NCBI GenBank assembly: GCA_003116995.1
Contig: BDSL01000152.1
Location: 1 to 64,000 of the forward strand
Source of the DNA: Yamagishiella unicocca
Lineage: Eukaryota; Chlorophyta; Chlorophyceae; Chlamydomonadales; Volvocaceae
Length of the DNA: 64,000 nt
Direction of reading: 5' to 3'
Positions 35,195 to 47,627 of this stretch are shown in pieces. The notes below the pieces were generated by a model. That model saw nothing but the letters and a program-made list of their open reading frames with translations. It was not told where the DNA came from and searched no databases. How positions within the stretch are numbered: position 1 is the stretch's first letter; each line of letters starts with the position of its first letter. The translations under genes were made by a program, and so were the position numbers.

Positions 35195-38057
35195 GTATGC
35201 GGGCTCGGGTCGTCGCCGACAATGCTTTTAGAGGCGGCAACGAGCGAACACGTAATCGCAAAACGCGCGATGAACTAAAAGTGGCAGGCCTGGCGACGAA
35301 TTAGTAAGCAGTCACAGGTTAATTTGTCTATGTGGCGCCTTAACGCGTTATTCTTATAGTCGCCGTTTTGGATAGCGTCGTACCGATGGACCGCCGCCGT
35401 AACATCACGTTTATTCCCGCCGGCATTACGCAATAAAGTTGAGGCGGGCGTTTCCAGCTTTTCACCATCAAACATTTCGCGGCATAACATGTATTAACGC
35501 AACGCACATTGTTGATGGCAATGCATATTGCTGTTAATTTCATCATGTTCGGACACCTTCGCTCGCGATATTTAGTGTGGGCAGATAATGTGAGGCCCGT
35601 CGGCATCGATTGTAGACGCATCGAGCCACAACAATTAAAGTCAAGTGCGTGTCATAATATATTTATTACGTAGTGAGAGGGAGGCTCGCTTGCTCTACGC
35701 TTCCCTTACTTGTTCGTTATCTACGGAAGTGTACATGTATGTCAGTAGCAACAACCGTCTAAGCGGATTCGTTCATCATCGACTGATCATAATGCCAAAA
35801 TACGTATTTGCATCGCTATGGCAGTCAAAATGAACGGGGGTTATCCACGGTAACCTTATTATTCCCCCCCCCCGCCGCTACCTACCTCTTCCATTGAGAA
35901 CTTTCATTGGAGCGCGCAATATGGGCGCTCCATTCTGGTACTGTTGTAAACATTGAAATAAGTAAGGCACCTTTAGTTCGCACGCTCCCGCCCACCCGCC
36001 CGCCTCGCTCGCGCATAAAACAGCGTCGACACACGGTCGAGCACGGTTTGCTTGCCCATACATACGCAGCGCACGGGAACGTCGAATCCAAGCGCGGTGC
36101 TTAATGTTATGTGGTAACTGGCAAGCATTACTCAGAAGTTCACTGCAGGGTGGAACAGCGACCCAGCATTCCTGGGCTCCTTAAAGCTGCCGTGGATGGC
36201 CCAAAGTTCCTCGGACGCCAGCAGCGCGCTCTAGTATAGTTCCCTACCTACAAATATGCACGTGCGGTCGGTGGATAGCGACCCTGTGCCTGTCACACTG
36301 TCACACGGCTCGAGGAAGCTAGCAGATGGGCCAGCCATATGGGTTTGCGTGCCATTACTTGCAACATTGTTCATAAGCTGGTTTCTTAGGAAACGCGGTA
36401 GTGCCCGTCCCTAAGCTTGCTAATGACGGCTTTGACTTATTAGGACCTATTTTTTCAAGTCATGTACCTACTTAACCCATACAGCCGGTTGGTAAGGGTG
36501 GCGCTGAGTCTTATGTGCGGGAACTGCTGGCTGGGGTTGGTTGCGCTTGGTGGGTGGAGCAACGATGATTGTTGGGCCAGGTTGGGCCTCCTGCACCTCC
36601 TGACACTGCCTCTAAGACCCCTGCCTCCCAGCGCGCTCCAGTATGGTCCCTGTACGTCCGCCCAGTCACGAATTTCCGTCTCCATACCCTCCCAGGTACC
36701 TCCATACAAGCGAGGCAGGCCCAAACCGAACCCTCCCAGATGTTTGCCAACCCGACCCGCCCCGGCTCAGGGGCACGCGGACCTCACCTTATCCGGCCAG
36801 ACCATACCAGACCATCAAGGATGTAAATCCTGTACCGTTGCTTGCCAAAGTACTTCGAGGGGTACTTGGCTTTGCGTCAACGGTGCTGCTGCAGGCCGGA
36901 CGCATCCAGCTGCTGCTGCTGCCCGACGCATCCAGCTGCCGTGTGTGCAAGTGATCCAGGAAACTCGATCTCCAACTTGTCCGGTCATCCAACAAGCGCC
37001 GCAAGAGTCGTTCAGGTCTACGAGTATGAATTCAAAAAGTGCGTGACCCAGCGAGTGAGTCACGTCTGAACTGCTAAATAGTACGCAGTAATCTCCTGTT
37101 GTTTAGATGTCTTGTCACATATAAGGTCAAGGCCCTGAGAAGCCGGGAAAGGTCGCGCAACACTACTTCTACGGGTGCCCTTCAGGACGAAACATGAGCG
37201 CGATGAAACGAGAATGACTTCCATAGCACGATAGTGTTGCTTACTAAACATATAGGAGTGCTGCTATGCTATGCTATGCCTATGAGTGCTGCTATGCTTT
37301 TGCTGTGTTCTCAGTGCTGCCGTACATATTTGTCAATGTGTGAACTCGACAAGGGTTCAGGCACGCTGGGGGGAACCTGCGAGTGACGTACTTGGACGAT
37401 TTTCTCAATCGTCAATCCTTTGTTCCTTGCACGGTTGAAGTGCTCGGCCTAGGCCGTACGGAAGTACGTTAGGTGCGGAAAGCGGCGGCAGGCTCAGTGC
37501 CTGCACCACTGCGGATACATGCCCCCACAGTAATAAAACGACAGAGACGATATTCTAGGCACAGGAGTACCGCGTTAGGCGCGGAGAAAGCGCGTATGAA
37601 TTGACGCGTAGGAATTGACGCGCAAGCCAACACCACAGGCGCAAGCTGTTACCGCATCCGGTAAGGTTCCCCTAAACAGAGATTACAAACTAACATATCT
37701 GCCTGTGGCAGTGTCATTTGGGCGAGAGGTCTAGAATTGCTTGCGCGCGGCCCGGACCGCCCGACCGCGCAGAGCAACAAGAACGGAGAGGAGATTATGC
37801 TAACACGAAACAATCCCACCGCTGAATCTAGAGAAGAGGGGTGCCATCGTAAAAGAGGCGGAACGTAGTTTGGCGCGCTTTTGGGAACGTAACCTGCAGC
37901 GCGCCCACGGTGCACCAAGGGCAGTTGTATGTAATATCACTGAAGAAATTATGGAATCCCCTGAATGCAGGCCGCCCGTGAGCACTCTCGAGCGCACTGG
38001 ACGCCCAGCAGTAGGACGACCGCCCGGGCCCAGTGGTAAGTCGACCCAGCCGAGTGG
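35195..38057. other. No gene recognised
   Basis: The first few hundred bases upstream of the protease start presumably include its promoter, but no TATA box was seen. A plus-strand frame at 36462-37046 (194 codons) and its alternatives have no domain; a 15-base sequence, GACGCATCCAGCTGC, is duplicated near 36900-36935. A minus-strand frame at 37828-38106 includes TYNCPWCTVGALQVTF but is unassigned. Confidence 0.4.
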
Positions 38058-38200
38058 TGCTAGCGATCCGGCAGACGCAATGCACTGAGCGCCGACGCGC
38101 TAGCAATCCGGCAGACGCAATGCACTGAGCGCCGATGCGCTAGCAATCCGGCAGACGCCACTCACTGAGCGCTGCCGTGCTATCAACCCGCCAGGCACGA
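38058..38200 (+). repeat. 40-bp tandem repeat, about 3.5 units
   Basis: Units start at 38061, 38101, 38141 and (diverged) 38181. The core is TAGCAATCCGGCAGACGCAA followed by TGCACTGAGCGCCGAYGCGC. The first three units are nearly identical. Confidence 0.9.
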
Positions 38201-38251
38201 TTCGTGCAGAGCCCAACGCCCCGACAAAATCACTGCTGGCTTACGATTGCC

Positions 38252-38990
38252 TCACTCCCGCTGACAGGTCGCCACACCCGACGCGGTAGGAAATGTCCGA
38301 GCGAGCTTGCCGGCCGGTGACCCGCTCCCGGACGGCGGCAGGGGGAAACCGCGCCCCGCCGCCGAGGACCCGTGCAGCAGGGGGGCCCGGAGGGGGAGGC
38401 AGCCGAGACCCGGCGCCTGCAGACGTTCGGGAGTCCGGACTAGGAGCGGGTAGCGGCAGTGGAGACAGCCCCAGGGAGCAGTCAACGTCCACATACGTCG
38501 CGGAATTCCTACGTAGAAGCGTTGGCATACACTTGGGACACTTTGCCGCTCAGGCCCTCTATCAACCTGGTCGCCCATGTGTGGAACGCAGTTCCCAAGC
38601 CGCCGGACGCGGCATACCCCAGCTTGGCGAGCGTGGTTCGCAGCAGCGCCTCTAGTCCCACTAGGTGCTGTAGGGAAAATACTCTTGAACTCGCCATGTG
38701 CCCGACGAAGGCGCGCCTTGTTGTCTCCCTCGCCCGGCTGGGATATCAGGGCGCCCACGAACCCATTCATGAGCTCCTGGCAGGGCTGCATCAGGTTCCT
38801 CCCGCGGCTCCCCGTCGACACTACGGATAGCATCACTGGGTTTTGGCGCCAGCCGCCAATGAGGCATCGCACGTGGTCGCGGGTGTGGTCCGCGGGATTC
38901 CTGATCAGGCGGTGCTGCTGTTCGATCGCCCCCAGGTCGTAGCACTGGGGCCGTGAGGGGCGTGGCAGCTTCTCTTGCCCGGGCCAGCCG
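38252..38990 (-). CDS. Unassigned open frame, possible mobile-element remnant
   Basis: A minus-strand frame of about 245 codons is open from just after a TAG near 38996 down to 38252. The upstream half has protein-like composition (YDLGAIEQQHRLIRN, then GGWRQNPVMLSVV, then GNLMQP-like and EFKSIF). The downstream half becomes Arg/Pro/Gly-rich and is probably not coding; an alternative frame there (38509-38697) reads FSLQHLVGLEALLRTTL. No family is recognised. The sharp change in composition suggests a frameshift or an unrecognised splice near 38690. Confidence 0.25.
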
Positions 38991-40315
38991 TAAGGCTACA
39001 CTGTAGGGAATAACGAGCTCATTCTTAGCGCGATCAACGGGTTGAATCCGCCATCAAGTCTCCAGTGCTTCCGTGCTGCCTGTTGCGCTAATACATATCC
39101 ACGTAAACCGGTTTTACTAAGAAAAGTTAAGGAGCTTATATCGGTACGTGTTTGGTAGGTCATAACCGCAACTCGCACATGTGCCTGTCAGCCCTGTCGA
39201 TTAACCGCCCGAGAACCAGGGATAAAAGCATCCACAGCCTTAACTCGGTGACCTCACTGCACGTTCCTGTCAGCCCTGTCGATCAGGCCGGTAACCGGGG
39301 TTCACCCCACGGCCTAAAGTCAGTACTACCTCTGCACGCGTCTGTTAGGCCTGTCAATGGCTAATTATGAGAATGAGATGTGCTAATTGTGTGCAAGGAG
39401 TACCATCTTGCAAATACGCCAATACGGCCAGGTCACATTCGCAATTGCTTACTGCTGTACTGCACGCGTGCTAACATTATCTGGAGGGTGCCAACACCCG
39501 CCCTCAGCCACCAATATTGTAAGACAACATTATACCTAGTGGCCAAATGCAGATTCCCCGCCAAAACACACCGCGGCAGAACCCCAGCCGGACCGAGGGC
39601 TGTGTCCCTTGTTAACGCGTCTGAGAGAATCTGGTTGTAGGCCAAGACTTATTACAGATGGCTTGGCCTTCCTGCTAAGCAGTCGGGAAGTAATGGGCCC
39701 TCAAGGGGCCCTACGACGTGCAGTTTGTACCGTCGCTCGTACCGTCACTCCAGAAGCGGTTAGCCCCAGCCAGCTTCCCGCAAGGGGAAACAACAGGGAG
39801 GAGTGACCGGATGACATCTGAACGTTAGATGGAGCCATAAGCCCATAACATGTACACACACATGAAACGCGTGTGGCTCGGCGGCGCGGCGACGGTGCCG
39901 TCCCCTCTGCAGCCTCACAAAGCACCCAGCGCAGACGCACAATTCAGTGGCAGAAGCCCCGCGCAGCCGTCTCGTGTCGCTGGTTCCTTTCCTCTTGCTG
40001 CAACGTTGGCGCAGCAGAGCGGATAATCCGCTGGGATATGACATCCGCATGTGCCACATTAATGTATCAACCCGACGTCCGCACCCGACGATAGATCCCG
40101 TACAGCACGGGTCCTTACCCGCCGGCCCCCTTCTCTCACTTACGTCCCCTCACCATCGTGGCGGGTAACAAATAACCTGCAGCTCCCTCCCCCCCTGTTG
40201 CCCCGTTTGCTTGGCGTGTTACAAGGCGCAATACACATGCATTTGTGTTCTTCTGTCCGCGCCCCGTCTCCCACCCTCGGATGGCAGCAGCTGCTCTCGC
40301 AGCAACAAGGACTCC
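38991..40315. other. No gene recognised
   Basis: Contains the 39.18-39.37-kb repeat. The right-hand part is pyrimidine-rich on the plus strand and may be the 3' flank of the PDZ-protein gene. Confidence 0.4.
39183..39365 (+). repeat. Degenerate tandem repeat of about 80-90 bp
   Basis: Two units begin CCTGTCAGCCCTGTCGAT and a third, partial unit begins CTGTTAGGCCTGTCAAT. The middle unit contains GGCCGGTAACCGGGGT, shared with 26249-26340. Confidence 0.7.
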
Positions 40316-40320
40316 TTACA
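40316..40320 (-). terminator. Possible TGTAA poly(A) signal for the PDZ gene
   Basis: This is the first TGTAA I noticed on the minus strand downstream of the stop at 40999, implying a 3' UTR of about 670 bases. A second lies near 40216. Position is inferred only. Confidence 0.3.
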
Positions 40321-40894
40321 ATCGGTTTCACTTCACAGTGCCGAACCACCGAGCTCCTCTTATACCCCCCATCTCCCACAGCAACCCAGCCCCCCCCCCT
40401 CACACATCGCACCACATCACAGCGCACGCCTGGTCAGCTAGCGGCTCTTGAGCAGAGCTCGAGCCGTAACCTGCTTGAACCAAGCAAGCGCCAACGCGCC
40501 CCTACGTCCCTCCGCCTCCCCCTTCCCTCCCCGGCTGCACTGCAGCTGATCCATGGAACAAGGGACGTCGGTTGACTCCGCATCCAGCGTCAGAGCGTCG
40601 CAGCATCGCACCTTCCTCCACCTACCCCCTACCTGCGACCACCCGCGCACCTGCTGCCCAGCCCCCAGTCCTCCCACCTCCGTTACCCCCCAGTCCTTCC
40701 ACCTCCTTACCCCCTGCCTCCCACCTCCGTAACCGCCCCGTCCTTCCACCTCCTTCCCCACTGCCATCCCCCCCTTCCACACCGTTCCGCCCCAACACCA
40801 CGTATGCTGCCACGGCCCCGCATAAGGGGTCGGCTGCCGCCGTCATCACCCCACGCTGCAAACTCTTCAGCTCCGATTTATTCACCCCGGGGTA

Positions 40895-40951
<57 letters not shown>

Positions 40952-40978
40952 TGGCTGGCTGGCTGGCTGGCCGGCTGG
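40895..40978 (+). repeat. CTGG tetranucleotide microsatellite
   Basis: About 21 units of CTGG, with a few CCGG and GTGG variants. On the coding (minus) strand of the PDZ gene this is a CCAG tract starting about 20 bases after the stop codon, within the predicted 3' UTR. Confidence 0.95.
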
Positions 40979-40998
40979 TTCCTCCCCCCCTCCTGCCG

Positions 40999-43900
40999 CT
41001 ACCTCAGCGTCAGCGCCGTGAGGTAGAGTCGGTCCAGGTAGCCGTTGAAGTAGGCCACCACCAGAATGATGAGGGCGGGCAGGACGAAGGCGGCGGCCAG
41101 GCCAACCAGCAGACCCGTGTCATCGCGCTGCGTGGCGCAGGGAGGGGAGGAGAGAAGTTACAATTAAAGAACCGGTGACGCGGGAGGAGAGAGGGGGGGA
41201 GGGGGGAGGGGAGGCGGGAGGGAGGAGAGAGGCGGGAGGCGATAGGAGGCGGGAGGAGGGAGGCTCATCACGGGTGGGGCAGTCGCAGGGAAGGGTAGGG
41301 AAGGGAAGGGTAGGTTTGGCTGGTCGGTCCCCCGCTCGCTACCCGGGGGATGCCTCTCCCTGACAGCTCCCCCTGACAGCTCCCCCTGACCGCTCCTCCG
41401 CCCCTACCTGGTCGTCGATCTCCATGTACGCCTTGCGCCTGTCGATGCGCTTCTGCACCTGGTTGTTGGCCAGCTGGGCCCGCTGCTGGGCCGCGTACTT
41501 GGAGGCGAGGCGCTCGCCTGGGGTCGGTGGGGGGCGGGGCGGGGAGGAGGGGGGAGGAGCGGGGTGCCAGTTGGGTTGGGTTGGGTTGGGGTGGGGTGGG
41601 GTGGGCGCACACACTCACATACACGCCGCGAGGACGGAGCCCAGTCGAAGGCACGCAGTGCCGTGCCACGCGCCTCGCTCGCTCACCCCCCGCCCTCGCC
41701 CCTGCCTGCCCACCTGCGTCGCCCTTCATTCGCCGCCCCTCAGTCGAGCCCCTCCCCCCGCACCCCCGGGTTCCTCTACCCCCTCCCCCCGCTCCTCCGG
41801 GTTCCTCTACCCCCTCCCGCCCGGGCCCCCAACCTGCCGGTGCGGAGCTCACCGATTGTGGGTCCCTCCTCATCGCTGCTTGTCCCCATCATCTGGTCGA
41901 TGCTGCTTATGCTGGCTGCGGTATTGTCAGGAGACATGTCCACCGCACCACCGCTGCTGCTGCTGGTGGCGGCGGCGGCGGGCTCCCCGCCTTCGGCGCC
42001 GCTAGTGCTTGCGGTCAGGTTGCCGAAGAGGGCGTCCATGTCTGAACGGCAAGAGTGCAGGGAGGGGCAGGAGTGGGGGCAGGAGTGGGGACCGGGGGGG
42101 AGAGTTCATGGAAGGTGGTGGAGATGCTGCGTGCGGGAGGCGGATGGGTGGGTGGGGTCCGGTCGTCTGCCACCGGCCAGAGAGGGGCCCCCCCTCTGGC
42201 CGCGCCGATTCCCCCTCCCCCGCCGCGTCGACCCCCCCCCCCACTTCCCCGCTGCCCCCCTCCCGCCGCCGCCGCCTCCTCACCCTCCTCCGACACCAGC
42301 GGCTGGAACTCCAGGTCGATGGGCGAGGAGCGGCGCATCTTGAAGGTGTCCACCACGAAGCGGAGGCTGGGCCGGTCCTCCAGGACCCACATGGTGCCGT
42401 ACCGGATGGGGTCGCTCAGGGCGTTCAGCTTGTAGCCCCGCCGGACGCCCAGCTGCGCGGGGTTGGGGGTTTAGGGTTTGGGAGGGGGCGGGGGTTCTAG
42501 GGTTTAGGGTTTGGGAAGGGTTGGGGGTTCTAGGGTTTAGGGTTTGGGAAGGGTTGGGGGTTGAGGATGAAGGTATGCATGAGAAGGGGGGCGAATCGTG
42601 GGTCAGGGTAGCGGCCCAGGGTGGCAGCTCTGGGGCTGGATGGAGGGCTGTGCGGGAGCGGGCAGAAGAAGGTGCGGACGGAAGGACCCAGTAGAGGGTG
42701 GGGGGGACCGCCCAGCAGGGGTTGCGAGGGGAGGCGGACGCAGGCACCGGGCATGAGCAGCAGGGCCGCAAGCCAGCCGCGCTAAACCACGGGGTGTCCC
42801 AACCGGCGCCTACCCCCCAACCAATCCCACGACCCGGACCCTACCAGCCGCCCCTCCAGGTACGCCCTGCTCCACACACTGTGCACCACACAACCCAGCT
42901 CCGGAACCAGCCCTCTTCCGCCCCCCCCTCCGCCCTCAGCGCGCGAGGGTTTCCTCTCCCGCCCCGCCGCCCCCTCCGGGGTTTCCTTGCAACCACCCCG
43001 CCGTCATCGCCGCCCCGCACGCACCTTCTCCGCCTGGCTGTCCTCCGCCACCTCCGTCACCACGACGGCCTGCCCCTGCCCCTGCCCCACCAGCCCCAGT
43101 CGCACGGTCTGGAGGGCCTCCAGGCCTCGAAGGGTGATCCTGGGTGGAAAGGCGGGGAGGGGGCGAGAAGACCCGGTTACTTGACGTGGGAAGGGGGTTG
43201 GGGGGGAGGGGCAAGGGGGTTAGGGGGTGGGTCGGGGGGGGGAAAAGGGGGGGGGGTTGGGGGACGAGTCGCGGGGTTGCGTCAATCTACTGGCCAGCAG
43301 TCCCTAGTGAGCAGCAGCACGCAGGAGGGCGCAGCAGCGCAGCACGCACGGCAACGAGAGCCTCGCAAGAGGTACGGAGGGATTATGCAGGTTTGGAGGT
43401 TCAGCTGGGATGCTTGGGGGGCGGGGGAGCTCCCTTCAGCTGGGATGCTTGGGGGGCGGGGCGGGGAGGGGCGCCCAGGAAGTGCAAACACGGGATGCAC
43501 GTGGTTGACCTGGTTGTGGTGTGGGGTGGGGCCGCGGGGTGCCAATACTCCTGCGCTGCGCAGGGAGGGGTACGGATGATGGAGTCTCTTGGGCGCTGCG
43601 TGTGTGTCAGGGTGTAGTGGCAGTGGCGGTGAGGCGGTGAGGTGCGGGCGGAGGAGCGAGGGGGCGGGCTGTGGTGGGAGGGGGTCGCGATGGGTGACGC
43701 GAGGGGCGCATGAGGGCTGGCGGGTGGCAGGAAGGTGGGGGAGGCGGTGCCGGCGGAGTGGACCCGGGGGGGTTCGAGGAAGACCCGTGGATGCGAGAAA
43801 AATCCGTTTAGAACAGAGGTGTTGAGATGCATGCTGGAGAACTGGGGGGTTACATTAAAAGAACTGGGGGTGGGGACCAGGCCCCGTGAGTGATCCTGCA

Positions 43901-44536
43901 TGTGGACACGTTGCCCCACGTGCTGTTGGAAGGAACCAGGCCGCCTAGGGCCGCGCTTGGGAGCGCGCTGGAGTGCAGGGCGGTATCGTACTGGGAGTTA
44001 CGTGCTCGAGGGTCAAAGAACGGTAAACCGCAAGGTGCTCGAGGTGGAACGCACGCAGCGAGAGACGATATGGTGGCGGATTCGCGACCGCAACTAACGG
44101 TAAGCCGTGCGACGATCGGGCGCGCTGTGCCTGGCTGCTTACTCGAACTTGCCCGAGGGCACCTCCGAGGTCTCGGCCCCGGGTTCAGCGGTTACGCTGG
44201 TGCTCGCCACCTGCTGCTGTTGTGGACTGGCTTGGCACACCAGCAGCTGCGCTGCGCGACGGCGGGGCTGTTGCGAGCGGCTCGTGCGGCCTGCGCGCGG
44301 GATGGGACGGAGATGTTGGGCATGGCGTGCGATTCTGGGTGAGTCCTGCGATGGCTTCGTAGAGAGAGTGGCAAGGATAGGTGGACGACGTCAAAAGAGC
44401 TGTGTGGAGGCATTTCATGGACAGCGACTCGAGCGAGCGACGTGCCTGCGACGACCGGTCGAGACGCCTGGCAAGGCAGCTGCCGCCTCCCATTGCATAC
44501 ACCATCAAGTGCTACGTTTGAAGCGCGCAGCAGCAT
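40999..44536 (-). CDS. Predicted chloroplast PDZ-domain protein with one C-terminal membrane helix
   Basis: Seven minus-strand exons: 44536-44516, 44345-44143, 43139-43025, 42452-42284, 42041-41853, 41517-41408, 41127-40999. All junction phases agree and the total is 936 bases (311 residues). The N terminus is Arg/Ser/Ala-rich with RRRAAQLLVCQAS, typical of algal plastid transit peptides. Residues about 70-160 form a PDZ-like domain: KFEITLRG, VRLGLVG, VVVTEVAEDSQAEKLGV, RGYKLNALSDP, TMWVLED and LRFVVDTFKMRR. A Ser/acidic linker follows (SSIDQMMGTSSDEEGP), then a charged helix (ERLASKYAAQQRAQ), then a membrane helix (GLLVGLAAAFVLPALIILVV) and a short tail. Exon 1 (MLLRASN) is the weakest part; exons 2-7 are strong. 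Likely a thylakoid or envelope-anchored scaffold or quality-control protein. This is inference; no enzyme domain is present. Confidence 0.85.
42461..42562 (+). repeat. Telomere-like (TTTAGGG) intronic repeat
   Basis: GGGTTTAGGGTTTGGGA and GGTTCTAGGGTTTAGGGTTT recur in a unit of about 46 bases, about two and a half times. It ends almost at the splice acceptor of the exon starting LGVRRG in the PDZ gene. On the sense strand it supplies CCCTAAACCC. Confidence 0.7.
43772..43846 (+). repeat. Dispersed intronic element, copy 1
   Basis: TTCGAGGAAGACCCGTGGAT begins it and GAGATGCATGCTGGAGAACT closes it. It lies in the intron between exons 2 and 3 of the PDZ gene. A second copy is at 62053-62120, in an intron of a different gene, and fragments occur near 49685, 50752 and 63961. 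Confidence 0.7.
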
Positions 44537-47500
44537 GGCGACGTGAAAATGGTTTGCGCGTGGGAGGCTCTGCAAGCGTGTCTGGTGAAGAAGCGATACT
44601 ATGCACGAGACAAATAATATACCTATATATAGTGACACTCCTACGATTCCATGTCATTTGCGTCTGCTGGGAGCGAATATGGGTGGAAGTAAGGGCTCCG
44701 CATGGTCTCGGAGCATTCAAATCGTTGGTATCATAAGGAACAAGCTTTCCTAAAGACGAAACCTGTTCATCATCGATAAACGCGTCTCCACGAAGCATCT
44801 CAGTCCAGTAGTGAGCTGGATACAGTAACGCCTTACTGGCCTCTCGTCCAAAAGAAAGCTGCTTACACTGTTCAGTGCATATCCCTGTGGAGCAAAAACC
44901 TGTGTATTAATTCCCTCCCGATATCTCCTGATTCGTTTCTGAAAACTAAAGTAGCCAACAGCTCTTACGTTAACAACTCACTGCCAGCCTCCGGAGCCGG
45001 CGGCTTGGTTAGCTTGAGGCACACATTTCTTGTCCCGGGGCTACAGGAGAACTTCGTCTACAGCCATCAGGATCATCGCCGACCGCTGAAGGAGGCAAAG
45101 GATGGAAACGAAAACCGACAAGGTTGGCGTGTTTTGCGTGGCCTGTATTGTGCGTGGCAGGTTCGCAGGTAGCCTTCACCTGACTCGTTAAACCACAATC
45201 CTACACGTACAATATTTCAAATGGAGTTAGGACCCGGCTAAGGGAGCACTCGTAAGCCGTAAGGGAGGTGCCGCCCAGTGCAACCAGGGGTAAGCTCTCG
45301 TATGGAAATAAGCGATTATTGCGACGAGGGACCCGAAGTCTGCTAGGTAGCCATATTCCATTGCCAGGCCGCGTAACTACGTGCTTTGCTGATAGGCCCG
45401 TGTGGGTACTCAGATTGATGCCGTACTCAGGCCGGTAACCTCAACGAGCGCTCCGCCGGGCCGAGCTGACGCCCGGCGGGCTGCGCTGTTCACCCAAAGC
45501 GATGAGCCCATGGACGGCTGCATGGTGTTAACGCGGATCAATGCAGGGAGTTCTCGCCAGCGGTGCGCAGCGGTACGGAACTAGGGGCCGCGGTGCAAAG
45601 CAAGGAAGGCCTTGTGGCCCTTCTGAGGACCCCAGCCACTAGTGGGATGCGAGGCGGGCAGCGCCATTCGCTCACGGTCCGTCGTCGCGCCGCACAACCT
45701 GACGTCGCCGCATGCCCCATACAGCATACACGGTTCAGCTCTGACGCTGTCTTATTCCCGGTTGCCCAGCCGTGTAAGCACCTATCTCCTGCCGACATGC
45801 GCTCTCCGATGCAAACTCGGAAACTGAATCGTAATCGGTGCCCTTGCGCCGTGCGTGGCTCACCCGCTCGGACACCCACATTACGATTAGTACTACCCGC
45901 ATACGAGGTGCGCTGGCTGGCGTGTTGCTTCTCCAGAGAGCCAGTCGATTTTGCCATTGATTGGGGTTACTGGGCCAGGGCTGTTTGTTGGGACTTGGAG
46001 CCTCTAGTAGGGTGGGCTTTTATAACCTCGTTCGGTCTCTGCAGTACCGGTATCCAAGAAAAGTGTTCCCGCATATTTGGCAGCAACCTGAACGCAAGTA
46101 TCGCTGGTACTGGAGAAAGGCAGGTCCACTACTGGCTTTGGTGTCCGAACGGTCCAAACGTGTTCGTTCCAGCAGCGCTGGGGAGCCCAGCGGGGGATGC
46201 TGAGACATGCTCGGCCCTGTATGGACTGGTATGGACTGCCAGGTGCGTTCCGGCGGCTGTGGAGGGGGGTGCGTTGGGAGGGCTCCCGCAAGGCGGGGTG
46301 CTGGCGGCCCACGGTTAATGGGATTCCCCTGCTCAGCAACTTCCGGATTCTGGGGATGGTGACCTCTCAGTATGGTTAGTCATGGAGGGCACCCCGGTGC
46401 GGTGCTGGGGTCGTTGAGGGTCAGTTGGTGGTTGTTGGCCCTGCTCATGTACGTAGGCGTTGCATATCACGTCACCTTGTCATGACACAATGCTTGATTG
46501 ACACAGTGGTCATTTGACTTTTGGTCAACGTTCTACGTACCCGCGTGAAGTGTCTAAGCGGGTCAGTATCTCGTCTGAGTCCGGACCAAGGCAGTCCGCG
46601 ACTGCCTGAAATGATACCCACAGTTTATGTAACGAACAGTGAGGTACTGTCCGAGAAGTCTGGCCCTTGCGCATCGAGGCAGGATCGGAATGCTACGCTG
46701 AACTCGGACTCAGACACGACCCCGGCACTGAACGTGACCTCCCAACAGGCCCAGTTATGAAACTAGGATAACCACGCCCGAGTGCATGAGCGTCGCGCTT
46801 ACGTACGCAGTCGCGACCCGAGCCAGGACAACCTCTTTGTGAAATCGTGCGATGGGCGCGTTGGTAGGTGAGAGCGACTTCCTTGAGCCCCAGGACGAAG
46901 AGCCAACGTTATCGACTCGCTCGAGAGTACTTTTCTCCCACGCCGTCAGCCTCACATCTCCACATGCCTACACGGCTCGTCTCCCTAGCAAGAAAGCGTC
47001 GCAACGGCCAGAGTCCAGGCGTGCGACAGCCACCAGACAGTTTCCTAATGATCCAGCGGCTACCCGCTTGCGACTTGGCTTACACGACTGTTTGGCTACC
47101 AACTGACACTGCTGTGCAGTGTGTTGGACCAGGTGTCAAGAGGCTGGCACCGCTTTCCTTTGTCACATCTCAGTAGGATCCCAAGGGATCGCCCCAGCCC
47201 AGAAATACGCAGCAAGTCATTAGGCACCGCGCGTAATGTTTGAGAGCGGGGGGGAATGGATGGTGCCCTGAAACTGCCCTGAGCGAGAGCGTAAATTAGC
47301 CTGCCCGCTACTCCGTAACTCGTTACTAAAGCATACAATTGGCTCACTTCCGTTGGCCAAGAAAGCCAGACAAGCTCCGCCGAGTCACAGCCCCGTGCCC
47401 CGGAACGCAATTACTGGTACCTAAGCACCGATGTAGTAAGGCACACGTGCGCCTCATCCGACTGTCGGACCCCTGACTACCGGTACCTGCGCGATGAGCG

Positions 47501-47627
47501 CATCAACCGCTAGCACTCGGTGCACACAGACTGTTGCACGCACTCACCAGGCCAGCCCCGCCGACCAACCGACCAACCGACCTCTCGGACGCCTCCCTCG
47601 TCCGCGCCCCACCTGACAGCGACGGAG
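44537..47627. other. Intergenic, no gene recognised
   Basis: The start presumably holds the PDZ-gene promoter. The longest frame is 45563-46318 on the plus strand (251 codons), with no domain and poor composition. A segment at 45061-45105 resembles the internal part of the short dispersed repeat at 12.4-14.4 kb. Confidence 0.4.
45061..45105 (+). repeat. Short dispersed repeat, partial copy D
   Basis: GCCATCAGGATCATCGCCGA followed by CCGCTGAAGGAGGCAAAG aligns with the inner portion of 12451-12520. The TTACAGTGGGC end is missing. Confidence 0.45.

Noticed and set aside
45563..46318. 251-codon plus-strand frame as a gene
   Set aside because: No domain or homology cue, many rare-looking residue combinations, and repeat-like surroundings.
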